NCBI GenBank assembly: GCA_015061565.1
Contig: SUWI01000013.1
Span: forward strand, 1 to 45,551
From: Lentisphaerota bacterium
GTDB lineage: Bacteria > Verrucomicrobiota > Lentisphaeria > Victivallales > UBA1829
DNA: 45,551 nucleotides
Direction of reading: 5' to 3'
Shown: piece by piece, positions 8,239 through 17,093 of the stretch
Layout of the letters: each line of letters starts with the position of its first letter
How positions within the stretch are numbered: the stretch's first letter is position 1
Translations under genes and position numbers: made by a program
Notes under the pieces: generated by a model
What the model saw: the letters and a program-made list of their open reading frames with translations, nothing else
Told to the model about the DNA's origin: nothing
Database searches by the model: none

Positions 8239-10194
8239 TCATTGCCATTCGAGCTTGCAGATCCCGACTTCGCCCGGTTCGAGCGTCCACGGCGTTTCCA
8301 ATGTCCTGTCTGTCATGGTGAAGGCTCCTCCCTCGAAAGTGCCCGCCGGGGTCAGACGGAACAGCCGCCGCGGCGTTTTCCGCAGCGTGATCCGGACCGG
8401 CAGCGGATCGTAGGAGGAATTGAACAGCGCACAAACCTGTTCCCCGCTCGGCAGAGTGCCGCAGACGATCCGGCAATCCTGCATTTCCGGAATGAAGCAC
8501 GGCACGCCGCCGAGCTTTTCCAGCCAGGAAAGATACAGGAGTTTCCGTCCGGGATTGGCCACATGCATCTGATGCCATTTGATCAGATTGATGGCCGTGA
8601 CGATGACTTTGCCGCCCGAAGCATTTTGGCAGAAGGTGCTGCCGGGCATGATCTTTTCGGACGGCGCGCCGCGATATTGCGAAAGATAAACTTCGCTCAG
8701 GATCTCCGCCCCGGGCAGCGCCGTAAGGAACGGCGTCTCGTTGGCCGCCAGAAAACCGACACTGAGGTCGAGGCAGCAGGAATCTTCCCGGTTGCCCCGG
8801 ACCGGCTGACGGTCCGCCTTGACGCCGATCGATTCGGCAAAACCGCGTTCGGTCAGTTTCACGGCGGCGGGTCCATCGATCAAAGCGCTTTCCGACAGCA
8901 GGAAACGCAGGTCTTCGTCGGTATACCAGTCGACCTGATCGCCGCTGAGCAGATGGATGCCGCTGCGCTTCATGTCATCGTAACAAACCGGGAACCCCAT
9001 GCGGCCGAAACAGGAGAATACCCAGCTGCAATGCGCCGGGAAACCGGTCCCGACGGCGGGATACGGATTCTGTTCCAGCGGGGGCACGTTGATCACGCAG
9101 CCTTCGGGCTGCCAGGAATGCGAGATCGCCATGACCTGACGGTAGAAATTCTGATGTTCGGACAAAATCTTTTCATACGGACGGGAGATGTCGCGCAGGG
9201 GATAGGCCCCCTGGTCCAGCCACAACTTGCCGCCGTCCAGCCCGCGGAGCAGTCCCGCCGTGATATGGGCGTGCATGGTGCGCGCGCTTTTGCTGAAACG
9301 GTTGTGTGGACAGGTGTCGGATTCATCCAGCAGCTGGATGCCTTTCCCTTTCATGACCGTCGCCTCGAAACCGGTATAGGCGTCGTTCCAGATGGAATCC
9401 CGCAGGGCTCCTTCCAGATAGGTGGCGTTGCCGATCCGCAGGAACGGTGCGGTTTTTCCGGCCAGTTCCCGGCTTTCGATCTCGGCGTAGTCATAACGGT
9501 TGCCCACGATGCAGCAGCCGCAGCGGATGGACGGATCGGTTGCGTCGATGGTCTGCCGGACCGCTTCGCACAGCTTGCGCATGGCCTCGATCTGCGCCTG
9601 TTCGAACGCCTTGGCCACCGGATCGCCGGGACCGGCCTCCGCCACTGCGGCGGCGAGCGTTTCGCGCGTGAAATCGATCCCCGTCATCTGCGAAATGAGC
9701 TTCACATGGCGTTCGCAGTAGCAGGTGCCGTCGAACATGCGCATATCGTCGTCACCGAGCGTGAAGTCGGGATGTTCCTCGCACAAGGTCCCCACGCAGA
9801 AACGGATGTAGTCCAGGAACCGGCTGTCCAGCGGACAGCAGCGGTGCGTCACGGTGCCGTCGGCCTTGACGATATGGTCGGCCTCAATATTGCACTGCGG
9901 GGTCAGATTCCAGTAGCCGCCGTGTCCAAGCGTGGTCTGGAAGAGGATGCCGAGCTTGATCCCGTCATCATCTTTGAGGAGTCCTTTCAGTTTGCGGAAC
10001 GATTCCTTCTGGATCCTGACCTTGTCATAGATGTCGTCGCCCTGCGGGTGCAAGGGGTAGCTCATGGCGTAATATTCGATCCCGGTGGTTTTTTGCCGGT
10101 TGCGGATGAGGTCGGCCAGATAAGTTTCCCTCGTGGCGAAATTGGGGATGATGGAGATGAAAAACGGCTTGGCAAGTTCGGCTGCTTGAGACAT
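8239..10194 (-). CDS. Unclassified TIM-barrel glycosidase-like protein (GH42-like end)
   Basis: A 651-residue cytoplasmic-type protein (no signal peptide) that I cannot assign to a known enzyme. The first 400 residues read as an alpha/beta barrel, with acidic strand ends such as FTLGDDDMRMFDG and IQLLDESDTCPHN and a Cys-rich CGCCIVGNRYDY. The stretch WYTDEDLRFLLSESALIDGPAAV resembles the beta-galactosidase trimerisation domain of GH42 enzymes, and a small beta domain ends the protein (LEPGEVGICKL). The start ATG follows AGAAGG. It has its own promoter (TTGACT, 16 bases, TATATT at 10231-10258) after the redox operon. A new glycosidase family related to GH42 is my inference. Confidence 0.7.
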   Translation of the reverse strand: MSQAAELAKPFFISIIPNFATRETYLADLIRNRQKTTGIEYYAMSYPLHPQGDDIYDKVRIQKESFRKLKGLLKDDDGIKLGILFQTTLGHGGYWNLTPQCNIEADHIVKADGTVTHRCCPLDSRFLDYIRFCVGTLCEEHPDFTLGDDDMRMFDGTCYCERHVKLISQMTGIDFTRETLAAAVAEAGPGDPVAKAFEQAQIEAMRKLCEAVRQTIDATDPSIRCGCCIVGNRYDYAEIESRELAGKTAPFLRIGNATYLEGALRDSIWNDAYTGFEATVMKGKGIQLLDESDTCPHNRFSKSARTMHAHITAGLLRGLDGGKLWLDQGAYPLRDISRPYEKILSEHQNFYRQVMAISHSWQPEGCVINVPPLEQNPYPAVGTGFPAHCSWVFSCFGRMGFPVCYDDMKRSGIHLLSGDQVDWYTDEDLRFLLSESALIDGPAAVKLTERGFAESIGVKADRQPVRGNREDSCCLDLSVGFLAANETPFLTALPGAEILSEVYLSQYRGAPSEKIMPGSTFCQNASGGKVIVTAINLIKWHQMHVANPGRKLLYLSWLEKLGGVPCFIPEMQDCRIVCGTLPSGEQVCALFNSSYDPLPVRITLRKTPRRLFRLTPAGTFEGGAFTMTDRTLETPWTLEPGEVGICKLEWQ

Positions 10195-10230
10195 GATGAC
10201 ACCTTCTGAAAGTTATGGCTTTTATCGTAT

Positions 10231-10258
10231 AATATACCATCAGAAGGGGCATAGTCAA
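10231..10258 (-). promoter_or_regulatory. Sigma-70-type promoter of the 651-residue protein gene
   Basis: Read on the minus strand, TTGACT (10258-10253) and TATATT (10236-10231) are separated by 16 bases. The expected start site leaves a leader of about 30 bases before the ATG at 10194. Confidence 0.65.
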
Positions 10259-10315
10259 GTTCAAAACACCTTTGTCGGCCGGAAAAGCTCAAAACCGTTG
10301 GAAAGCAGGTTTGAA

Positions 10316-10337
10316 AATCATGGATCGTTCAATGATT
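10316..10337 (-). terminator. Weak hairpin at the end of the redox operon
   Basis: AATCAT and ATGATT pair over a 10-base loop spanning the stop codon of the last operon gene. A short TTTT follows on the minus strand. The 6-bp AT-rich stem is a poor terminator, so transcription may read into the next gene. Confidence 0.3.
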
Positions 10338-11351
10338 CTTAATGCCGGTCTCGAAACCGCACGCCTGCAGCAGCGTCTTATGCAGCAGGAATTCGTGTTC
10401 CGCGGAAAACGGATTGACCATCTCCCCGCGGACGATTTTCGCGAAATCGATCAGCTGCGGCTCGTAGCGGCCGCCGAGCGGACCGCAGTCCACCTGATGC
10501 GTCCCCGCCGCATATTGTCCCTGCGGCTGTTTCAAGGTCAGACGCACCTGCAGCGGCGTATGGTAATAATCCTGATATTCGATTGGACAGAGTTCCGCCG
10601 TTCCGAGCGTGCCGCAGATGATCAGACGGCGGAATTTATAACCTTCGATCTCGGCGACGGAAACGCGGACCGTGGCGCTGGCTTTGGGATATTCCAGCAC
10701 CACCAGGCCGTTGTCGATCAGACCGTCGCTGCGGGTCTGTTTCAGGAACGGCGTCACGCGGTCGGGCTTGCCGAGCATCAGCAGCACCAGATCGATCAGG
10801 TAGCCGGCAAAAATATACATCGCTCCGCCTTTGAACTGCGCCAGCCATTTGCGGTAGGCGGCGTTGCCGCTGTCGTCCCGGCTCATCACCGCATGGATTT
10901 CGAAAAGATCGCCCAGCCAGCCGTTTTTCACCGCATCCAGGCAGAACCGCACCGCCGGATTGGTCCGGTAGATGTACGCCATCTGGAATGCCAGTTTTTT
11001 CTCCGTGCACAGATCGCAGAGTTTCCGGAATCCGGCCAGGTCTTCACCGCCCGGCTTGTCCATGCTCAGATGCAGACCCCGTTCCGCACAGCGCAGCGCC
11101 GTCGGCAGCAGATCTTTGCCGTCGGTTTCCACCATCACCGCCTCGAGTCCGGGAATATTCAGCAGTTCTTCCGAGCTCATCATCGGCAGACCCGCATAGG
11201 CATCGTGACCGCCGCGTTCCTGCCGCCAGCGCGGATCGTCTTCCGCGACCCCGACCACTTCGAAATAGTCGGACAGTTTCCGCAAAGTCCGCATCCGTTC
11301 CGTGCCGTGATTGTGGCCGATCCCGATTTGTCCGATTCTGATCTTTTTCAT
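10329..11351 (-). CDS. Gfo/Idh/MocA-family NAD(P)-dependent oxidoreductase
   Basis: A 340-residue cytoplasmic dehydrogenase. The N-terminal Rossmann fold begins KKIRIGQIGIGHNHG, and the usual EKP motif that contacts cofactor and substrate reads MDKPGGED. The C-terminal half is the alpha/beta substrate domain. The ATG at 11351 was chosen because the Rossmann strand starts there; a 40-residue upstream extension would overlap the MFS gene and is not protein-like. It is the last gene of the six-gene minus-strand operon, 20 bases after the MFS transporter. Members oxidise or reduce sugars, inositols or glycosides; the substrate cannot be read from sequence. Confidence 0.85.
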   Translation of the reverse strand: MKKIRIGQIGIGHNHGTERMRTLRKLSDYFEVVGVAEDDPRWRQERGGHDAYAGLPMMSSEELLNIPGLEAVMVETDGKDLLPTALRCAERGLHLSMDKPGGEDLAGFRKLCDLCTEKKLAFQMAYIYRTNPAVRFCLDAVKNGWLGDLFEIHAVMSRDDSGNAAYRKWLAQFKGGAMYIFAGYLIDLVLLMLGKPDRVTPFLKQTRSDGLIDNGLVVLEYPKASATVRVSVAEIEGYKFRRLIICGTLGTAELCPIEYQDYYHTPLQVRLTLKQPQGQYAAGTHQVDCGPLGGRYEPQLIDFAKIVRGEMVNPFSAEHEFLLHKTLLQACGFETGIKNH

Positions 11352-11371
11352 GTTTTTCCTCTCCAACAGGT

Positions 11372-12640
11372 TCAGGACAGACTGCGTCTGCCGTAAGTTT
11401 CCTTCATCTGGAACGAGAAATACAGTACCGCGAGGGAACCCAGCAGGAAAACGCCGAACAGGGTCATCCACGCGGACCGTCCGTAGATCGCCGCGCCGGC
11501 GGCGTTTCCGACCGGATGGAACAGCTTCAGCAGCTGCCCCGCCAGATTTCCGAAAAACGCCACCGCCAGGTAAAAACTGAAATTGAGCATGCAGACGGCC
11601 CGCCCGGAGAGCATTTCCGGATTGGTCTCCCGCAGCAAGGGGATCACAATGGTCGAGAGGCTAGCCGTTCCCGAAAGCATCAGCAGCAGGATCGAGAACA
11701 GCAGACCGCTGCGGACATTGCAGCAGATCAGCGCAAAGATGAGCGTAAAAACGGTAAAATTCGAGACGCCCGCGATCCGGCAGAAAATGCGTCTGCGGTT
11801 CCCGAAATAATGGCTGGCGGACGCCATCACCAGCCCGCTCACCGCGGCGGTCGCGCCGGTCGCGGAAAATAGCCAGCCCGCGGGCAGTTCCCCCAGGTCG
11901 CAGAAATCCTGCATGAATTTTTTCCCGATCACGGTCTGCAGCGCATAAAACAGGCCGAAATTCACCGCACTGAAAATATAAAGTTTCCAGTTGTGGTCCA
12001 GCCGGAACACCGGAACAAATTCCCGCGGCGAAAACGTGTGCTGTTTCTGTTCTTCCGGCAATCGTCCGCGCAGGATCAGCAGCACCGCCAGCAGACCGAA
12101 GATCCCTGCCAGGATCCCCGCTCCCGTGAGCGTGGTCCGCAAGCCGCAGTGACGGATCACCATCAGCAGCGGCGCGTTGGCCGCGATCCCCCCGGAATAT
12201 CCGATCAGAATAATGATTGCCAGTGTCAGATTGTAATTTCCCCGGAACAGCCGGATATTTTCCCGGACCAGCGTCAGGTAAAGCGAGCCGGCGCCGAGCC
12301 CGCCGAGGATCTGTGCACCGTAGGCCGCCGGGAGCGAACCCGAACGCGCAAACCAGAGCATCCCGGCGACAAACAGCAGTCCGCCTCCGATGAGCACGCG
12401 CCCGCTGCCGAAACGGTCCAGCAGCAGACCGGTCAGCGGCTGCATCAGCGCATAGGCGAACATGAATGCCGCGCCGAGCCCGGCGATTCCCGAGGCGGTA
12501 CAGCCGTAAGCCTGCTGCAGACGGTCGAACACCGCGCCCGGGATCCCGACCCGCTGGACATTCGCAAAGAAATACAGCGCGGTGCCGCAGATCAGGATCA
12601 GCAGGAACCGCAGCCGCACCATGGACGGATCATATTTCAT
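11372..12640 (-). CDS. MFS-family transporter
   Basis: A 422-residue polytopic membrane protein with the major facilitator pattern: about 12 hydrophobic segments, and a loop 2-3 motif GLLLDRFGSGRVLIGG close to the family signature GxxxDRxGRRxxl, repeated weakly in the second half as SHYFGNRRRI. Its ATG overlaps the stop of the upstream quinone oxidoreductase gene (ATGA), implying translational coupling. It is the only transporter of this operon, so it probably imports the sugar or sugar acid that the operon's dehydrogenases act on. The substrate is unknown. Confidence 0.85.
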   Translation of the reverse strand: MKYDPSMVRLRFLLILICGTALYFFANVQRVGIPGAVFDRLQQAYGCTASGIAGLGAAFMFAYALMQPLTGLLLDRFGSGRVLIGGGLLFVAGMLWFARSGSLPAAYGAQILGGLGAGSLYLTLVRENIRLFRGNYNLTLAIIILIGYSGGIAANAPLLMVIRHCGLRTTLTGAGILAGIFGLLAVLLILRGRLPEEQKQHTFSPREFVPVFRLDHNWKLYIFSAVNFGLFYALQTVIGKKFMQDFCDLGELPAGWLFSATGATAAVSGLVMASASHYFGNRRRIFCRIAGVSNFTVFTLIFALICCNVRSGLLFSILLLMLSGTASLSTIVIPLLRETNPEMLSGRAVCMLNFSFYLAVAFFGNLAGQLLKLFHPVGNAAGAAIYGRSAWMTLFGVFLLGSLAVLYFSFQMKETYGRRSLS

Positions 12641-13593
12641 GGAAGGGTGAGCACCACTTTCCCGATGTTTTTCTGTTGCGCCAGGACCTGATGCGCCTCC
12701 GCGGCTTTTTCCATCGGGAAGACCGCATTGATCACCGGCCGGACCGTGCCTTTTTCAACCTGCGGCCAGACCAGTTCGACCAGCTGTTTCAGGATCTCGC
12801 TTTTTTCCGCATCACTGCGGCTGCGCAGCGTGCTGCCGATCACTTTCAGATGTTTCTTGAGCAGCACCCGCAGCGGGATCTCGGTCGTTTCACCGCCGAG
12901 CGTGGCGACCAGGATCCAGCGTCCGCCGGGATTCATCGCATTGAGGCATTTTCCTAGCAGGACGCCGCCGGCGCAGTCCAGCGCCAGATCGATCGGATTC
13001 TGCTGCAGGACTTCGTCCACGGCTTCCGTCTTGCGGTTGATCACCACATCGGCGCCGATTTTCTTTGCCGCCTCGGCTTTGTCCGGAGAACCGACCGTGG
13101 TCACGACTTTCGCACCGATCAGTCTGGCGATCTGGATCGCGGCGATCCCCAGTCCGCTCGCGCCCGCCTGAATGAATACGGTTTCCCCTTTTTTGAGTTC
13201 GCCCAGCCTCACCAGATTGAGCATCGCCGTGGTGTAAACTTCCGGCAGACAGGCCGCTTCGGTGAAAGAACATCCCGCGGGCAGGGGCATGACCATGCCT
13301 TCCGGCACCAGCGCCTTTTCGGCATACCCGCCGCCGCCGAGGAGCGCGCAGACCCGGTCGCCGATTTTCCAGCGGCTGTCCGGCGCGGCCTGTTCGATGA
13401 TCCCCGCGCATTCCAAACCCGGCCATTCCGGCCAGCCCGGAGGCGGCGGATATTTCCCCGCAGCCTGCAGCAGGTCGGCCCGGTTCACGCCCGCGGCCTT
13501 CACCTGAATGATCACATAGCCCGGTTTCAATGCCGGATCGGGCACCTCGCTCCATTTCAATTGATGTTCGGGATCGATCAGTACAGCTTTCAT
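12637..13593 (-). CDS. PIG3-like NAD(P)H quinone oxidoreductase (MDR superfamily)
   Basis: A 318-residue zinc-independent medium-chain dehydrogenase/reductase. The N-terminal GroES-like domain has AGVNRADLLQAAGKYPPPPG, the hallmark of the PIG3/quinone oxidoreductase branch. The nucleotide-binding fold has AGASGLGIAAIQIAR, an NADPH-type motif. It acts in the cytoplasm, reducing quinones or other activated carbonyls. AGGAGAACCC precedes the ATG, and the gene starts 11 bases after its upstream neighbour. Its role among sugar dehydrogenases is unclear; cofactor recycling or reduction of an enone intermediate are options. Confidence 0.87.
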   Translation of the reverse strand: MKAVLIDPEHQLKWSEVPDPALKPGYVIIQVKAAGVNRADLLQAAGKYPPPPGWPEWPGLECAGIIEQAAPDSRWKIGDRVCALLGGGGYAEKALVPEGMVMPLPAGCSFTEAACLPEVYTTAMLNLVRLGELKKGETVFIQAGASGLGIAAIQIARLIGAKVVTTVGSPDKAEAAKKIGADVVINRKTEAVDEVLQQNPIDLALDCAGGVLLGKCLNAMNPGGRWILVATLGGETTEIPLRVLLKKHLKVIGSTLRSRSDAEKSEILKQLVELVWPQVEKGTVRPVINAVFPMEKAAEAHQVLAQQKNIGKVVLTLP

Positions 13594-13604
13594 GGGTTCT
13601 CCTT

Positions 13605-14612
13605 TCAGTATTTCCGCCAGTCATAGACCACGCCCAGAACATCCAGGTCGCGGGCAAAGAGTTTCGCATAGATCTCCGGCGCTTCGGACGGATCGGCGAT
13701 CCGCGTCAGCAGCGGACGGGTTTTCAGCCGTTTCGCGGAAAGATAGCGCAGCAGGACCGCCATGTCGTCTTTCATGGTCCAGATCCCGGGCTGACGGTCA
13801 TTTTGGGGACGCGCCATATTGTGCGCTCCGATCACGCTGATCCCGGGACGGTGCACGAGTTTGTAGAAGTCGATTTTTTCGGTCGGTGTCCGGTTGCAGC
13901 CCACCAGCGCAAAACGTCCGAAACGCGCGGTCATTTCCAGTCCCTGCACCACGGCCTGCGGATTGCCGGTGACTTCGATCACCGAATTGCATCCGCCGCC
14001 GGTCAGGGCCAGGATCTTTTCCTTCAGGCCGGGTTCATCCGGCGAGAAAACCGCGTCCGCGCCGAGTTCCAGCGCGACTTTCCGGCGCGAGGCATTGAAA
14101 TCCAGTCCGAACACCGGATAGCAGCCGGAAAGACGTGCGGTCTGAATGGCGAACTGACCCAGCAGTCCGAGCCCCATCACCATCAGCGATTCGCCGAATT
14201 CCGGCCGGCAGCGGCGCACCCCCTGGAATCCCATACAGCCGACCACGCAGAATACCGATTCCTCGACCGGCATCTTGTCATCGTCGATCTTCACCAGATT
14301 GGATTCGGGCATGAGTTGATAATTGCGGTGCGCGCTGTGGTAGCAGAGACAGCGGTTCCCGGGCTGCAGCGACTTCACCTGTTCCCCGGTTTTGACCACT
14401 TTGGCGACCGCGCTGTAACCCAGGGTTTTGGGAAAATTCAGACCGGAAGGATCGGTCCCGTTCAGACAGGCAAATTCGGTCCCCGGCGAAATGAGCGTGC
14501 ACTCGGTTTTCAGCAGCACATGATCCGGCGGCAGCGGTCCGTCATACGGCAGATCGCGTTCCCGTAATTCCGCCTTGCCGCGGGCGACAAAATCGATGGA
14601 CATTACTTTCAT
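13605..14612 (-). CDS. Medium-chain (alcohol dehydrogenase-like) oxidoreductase
   Basis: A 335-residue MDR-superfamily dehydrogenase. The first domain has LISPGTEFACL and PKTLGYSAVAKVVK, where classical zinc enzymes have GHE, so the catalytic zinc ligands seem absent. The Rossmann domain has GLGLLGQFAIQTAR. Such proteins often stand beside Gfo/Idh/MocA dehydrogenases in sugar operons, as here, where the next upstream gene is one, 4 bases away. GGAAGGAG gives a strong ribosome-binding site. The substrate is probably a polyol or sugar; this is inference from context. Confidence 0.82.
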   Translation of the reverse strand: MKVMSIDFVARGKAELRERDLPYDGPLPPDHVLLKTECTLISPGTEFACLNGTDPSGLNFPKTLGYSAVAKVVKTGEQVKSLQPGNRCLCYHSAHRNYQLMPESNLVKIDDDKMPVEESVFCVVGCMGFQGVRRCRPEFGESLMVMGLGLLGQFAIQTARLSGCYPVFGLDFNASRRKVALELGADAVFSPDEPGLKEKILALTGGGCNSVIEVTGNPQAVVQGLEMTARFGRFALVGCNRTPTEKIDFYKLVHRPGISVIGAHNMARPQNDRQPGIWTMKDDMAVLLRYLSAKRLKTRPLLTRIADPSEAPEIYAKLFARDLDVLGVVYDWRKY

Positions 14613-14616
14613 GAGC

Positions 14617-15759
14617 TTATTCTCCTTCCTTTGCCAGCGGATGCCGCCGGTCCTGCAGCGGGAAACTCACCGGCGCATGTCTCAGCGCGGATTGGTACGC
14701 ACCTGTGATCATTTCCAGCGAGACCAGCGCCGAATCGATCCCGGCAGTCAGGGTCTCTTTTCCCTCGATCGACTGCAGCAGATTCCACGCCGCGCGGCGG
14801 TTGTTTTCCGCAAAATACAAGTGATAATACACCTTCGGATTGATGCCGAGTTTTTCATATTCCAGCTTCACGGAACCGGGAATTTCCGGCTCTTCGGGCA
14901 GGGGGACTTCCTGAAAATCCGAACGGTCCTCCATCGGAACGGGGAAATCCCGGCAGATCCGCAGCGCCCGGTTCCCCGTGTAGCGGATCGTCAGGATGCC
15001 TTTGCTGCCGCAGACCGTGATGCCGAGCCGCTGATCTCCATTCTCGATCAGGCGGCGGCTTTCGAAAATGCCGTTGACTCCGTTTTTGAAACGGTAGAGC
15101 GAAAAAATCTCATCGCCGCCGCACGGGCCGACCGGTTCCGTGGTGGTCAGCAGGTCGTCCGCCTTCAGGAACCTGCCCTGCCAGCGGATCTCCGAATAAA
15201 CCTGTTCCGGCATCCCGAAGATCCAGGCGGCGGCGTCGAGCACGTGCGTGCCGAGCACCTGCATGTCCTCGCCCCCGCCGCGCGTGTCTTCCTTGCCCCG
15301 CAGATAGCAGGTCAGCACCTGCCCGATCTCGCCCGCTTCGATCATCTTTTTCATAGTGCGGAAAGTCGGGGCGAACCGCGCCAGATGCGCCATCTGCACC
15401 AGACATCCGGTCCGGTGGGAAAGTTCGATCAGTTCATCCGCCTGGACCGGCGTTTCCGCCAGCGGTTTTTCGCAGAGCACGTGGCAGTGATGGTTCAGCG
15501 CGAACCGGATCTGTTCGTAATGCTCTTTCGGCAGCCTCGAACACAGGATCACGATGTCGGGCTTTTCCTGTTCCATCATCGTGACGAACGAGGTGTAAAG
15601 GCGTTTGGCTCCGGTGAGGCGGAACGTTTTTTCCGCTTCGGGATTGGAGTCCGCCAGCGCCGCGATCTCCACGCCCGGCAGTCCGGTGAAGGAATAATGG
15701 GTGTAATGCCCGCCCCGCCGGCCGCCGCCCGTGTCGTAACTGATGCACACTTTCTTCAT
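14617..15759 (-). CDS. Gfo/Idh/MocA-family oxidoreductase
   Basis: A 380-residue NAD(P)-dependent dehydrogenase, distinct from the paralogue at the end of the same operon. It has a Rossmann start KKVCISYDTGGGRRGGHYTH with an expanded Gly-rich loop, the signature CEKPLAETP, and the downstream TRGGGEDMQVLGTHVLDAAAW segment bearing the conserved His. GGAAAGGAAG precedes the ATG. It sits between the epimerase and the MDR dehydrogenase. Two Gfo enzymes with one epimerase suggest an oxidation-epimerisation-reduction sequence on a sugar, as known for some inositol and glycoside pathways; this is inferred. Confidence 0.85.
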   Translation of the reverse strand: MKKVCISYDTGGGRRGGHYTHYSFTGLPGVEIAALADSNPEAEKTFRLTGAKRLYTSFVTMMEQEKPDIVILCSRLPKEHYEQIRFALNHHCHVLCEKPLAETPVQADELIELSHRTGCLVQMAHLARFAPTFRTMKKMIEAGEIGQVLTCYLRGKEDTRGGGEDMQVLGTHVLDAAAWIFGMPEQVYSEIRWQGRFLKADDLLTTTEPVGPCGGDEIFSLYRFKNGVNGIFESRRLIENGDQRLGITVCGSKGILTIRYTGNRALRICRDFPVPMEDRSDFQEVPLPEEPEIPGSVKLEYEKLGINPKVYYHLYFAENNRRAAWNLLQSIEGKETLTAGIDSALVSLEMITGAYQSALRHAPVSFPLQDRRHPLAKEGE

Positions 15760-15777
15760 GGCTGACTTCCTTTCCGG

Positions 15778-16776
15778 TTATTTCATGGCGGCCAGATAAT
15801 CGTCCATCCGCTGGTTGTTCGGCCACGGATAATCTTTCGGCGTGCGGGTGATCTCCCGCTTCAGTCCCTCGTAGAGCGGCATCATGTCGCTCTGTTTCAT
15901 GCCGGTGACGGCCAGCACTTTGCTGTTGTCCACCTCGCGGTCGAACAGCCGGGCATATTCGAGCTGCCAGCGCGGTCCCATCCGGTAGGGATCGGGATTG
16001 AGGATCTTCAGGTAATCTTCCTTGTCCACCCAGACTGCCTGCAGATCACAGATGTCCTTGTAATAATCGGCGATCTCGCCCCAGGTGTGATTTTCGGCGC
16101 TGTTGATGTTGTAGGCTTCCCCGAGCGCGGCCTCGCAGAAGAGCAGTTTGCCGATCATTCTGCCGGCGTCGCCGCCCCAGCTCAGCGTGGCGGGTTTGTC
16201 CTTCGCCTGGATCGGCACCACTACTTTCTTGCCGGCAAACGCGCGTCCTACGGTATTGGCCGCTTCCAGCGTGACCAGCTGGTAGCGAAGATAGCTGTAA
16301 GTGGTTGCCGGACGCACGATCGTCCAGTTTTTCCGCGGACGGCTGAACAGCAGATTTTCGCCGCGCGCCTTGTAGATGCAGTAGTCGTCGGAATTCACCA
16401 GCAGGGCGTCTTTCGAACTGTCGATCAGCCGCGGCGAAGTCTCCTTCACCGGCTTTTCCAGATTGTCATAGACCCGGCCGCTGGAAAGGAAAATATAATG
16501 GTCCGTATGGTCCAGCAGCTGCGGCAGATAGAACGGGATCTCCGAGGTCGTGTAGGTCAGATAATCCACGATCGCGTCATAATTATGCGAAAGGAATTCC
16601 CGCAGCATCGGCAGCTCTTTGGCATTGCCCTGATAATACTTCACGTTGGGATTGGAACTTTCGACTTTATCCAGCGCAATGCCGTCCACTTGACAGCCGT
16701 TTTCCGCCAGAAAAGGGATCATGTAACGGGCCATGGCGCCGCTCGCGCCCAGGACCAGAACTCTTTCAGGTTTCAT
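15778..16776 (-). CDS. NAD-dependent epimerase/dehydratase (extended SDR)
   Basis: A 332-residue extended short-chain dehydrogenase/reductase. The dinucleotide motif reads VLVLGASGAMARY (final Gly of GxxGxxG replaced by Ala), and the catalytic pair is seen in YCIYKARGE (YxxxK). The ATG at 16776 follows a strong GGAGG; a longer in-frame start upstream is not supported. First gene of the operon, driven by TTGAAT-16-TATATT at 16814-16841. It probably epimerises or dehydrates a sugar or nucleotide sugar; it could also belong to the RNA-binding-like atypical SDRs, which have a similar start. Confidence 0.82.
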   Translation of the reverse strand: MKPERVLVLGASGAMARYMIPFLAENGCQVDGIALDKVESSNPNVKYYQGNAKELPMLREFLSHNYDAIVDYLTYTTSEIPFYLPQLLDHTDHYIFLSSGRVYDNLEKPVKETSPRLIDSSKDALLVNSDDYCIYKARGENLLFSRPRKNWTIVRPATTYSYLRYQLVTLEAANTVGRAFAGKKVVVPIQAKDKPATLSWGGDAGRMIGKLLFCEAALGEAYNINSAENHTWGEIADYYKDICDLQAVWVDKEDYLKILNPDPYRMGPRWQLEYARLFDREVDNSKVLAVTGMKQSDMMPLYEGLKREITRTPKDYPWPNNQRMDDYLAAMK

Positions 16777-17093
16777 GGTTATTCCTCCTGCTGAAGTTTC
16801 CTGTGTTATCAGCAATATAAATCCGTCTATCGGACATTCAAGCCGTTTTTCACCCTTTTTTTTGTAAAAAACCATGTAAATGACATGCGTTTTCATAAAA
16901 TACAATAATTTCCTGTAAATAAATCAAAAATGGGCAATGAGGCCGGAAAGGCGGGACAATTTCACGCATTAAACGACAATGCGGTTTGCAGCAAAAGTGT
17001 TGCAATCGGTCAACGTTTTTTCGCGAACAGAGGGAATCCTGAATATATTTGCGCGGGCGGGAAATCTAAAATCGGGTTTAACAACCAGGTTCC
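16777..17093 (-). promoter_or_regulatory. Promoter region of the redox operon (317-bp gap)
   Basis: Read on the minus strand, TTGAAT (16841-16836) and TATATT (16819-16814) are 16 bases apart and about 38 bases before the epimerase ATG. A dyad, CATGT-5-ACATG at 16873-16887, lies about 30 bases upstream of the -35 box, where an activator could bind. A further dyad GCATT/AATGC (16967-16983) is seen. The rest of the gap to the DUF4838 gene end is AT-rich with no convincing gene; CCAGG/CCTGG at the far end is a weak hairpin around that gene's stop. Confidence 0.55.

Noticed and set aside
8242-10209. A 655-codon frame antisense to the 651-residue protein gene
   Set aside because: The minus-strand gene has a promoter, ribosome-binding site and plausible globular protein; the plus-strand frame starts inside the convergent gap and has low-complexity Arg/Phe-rich sequence.
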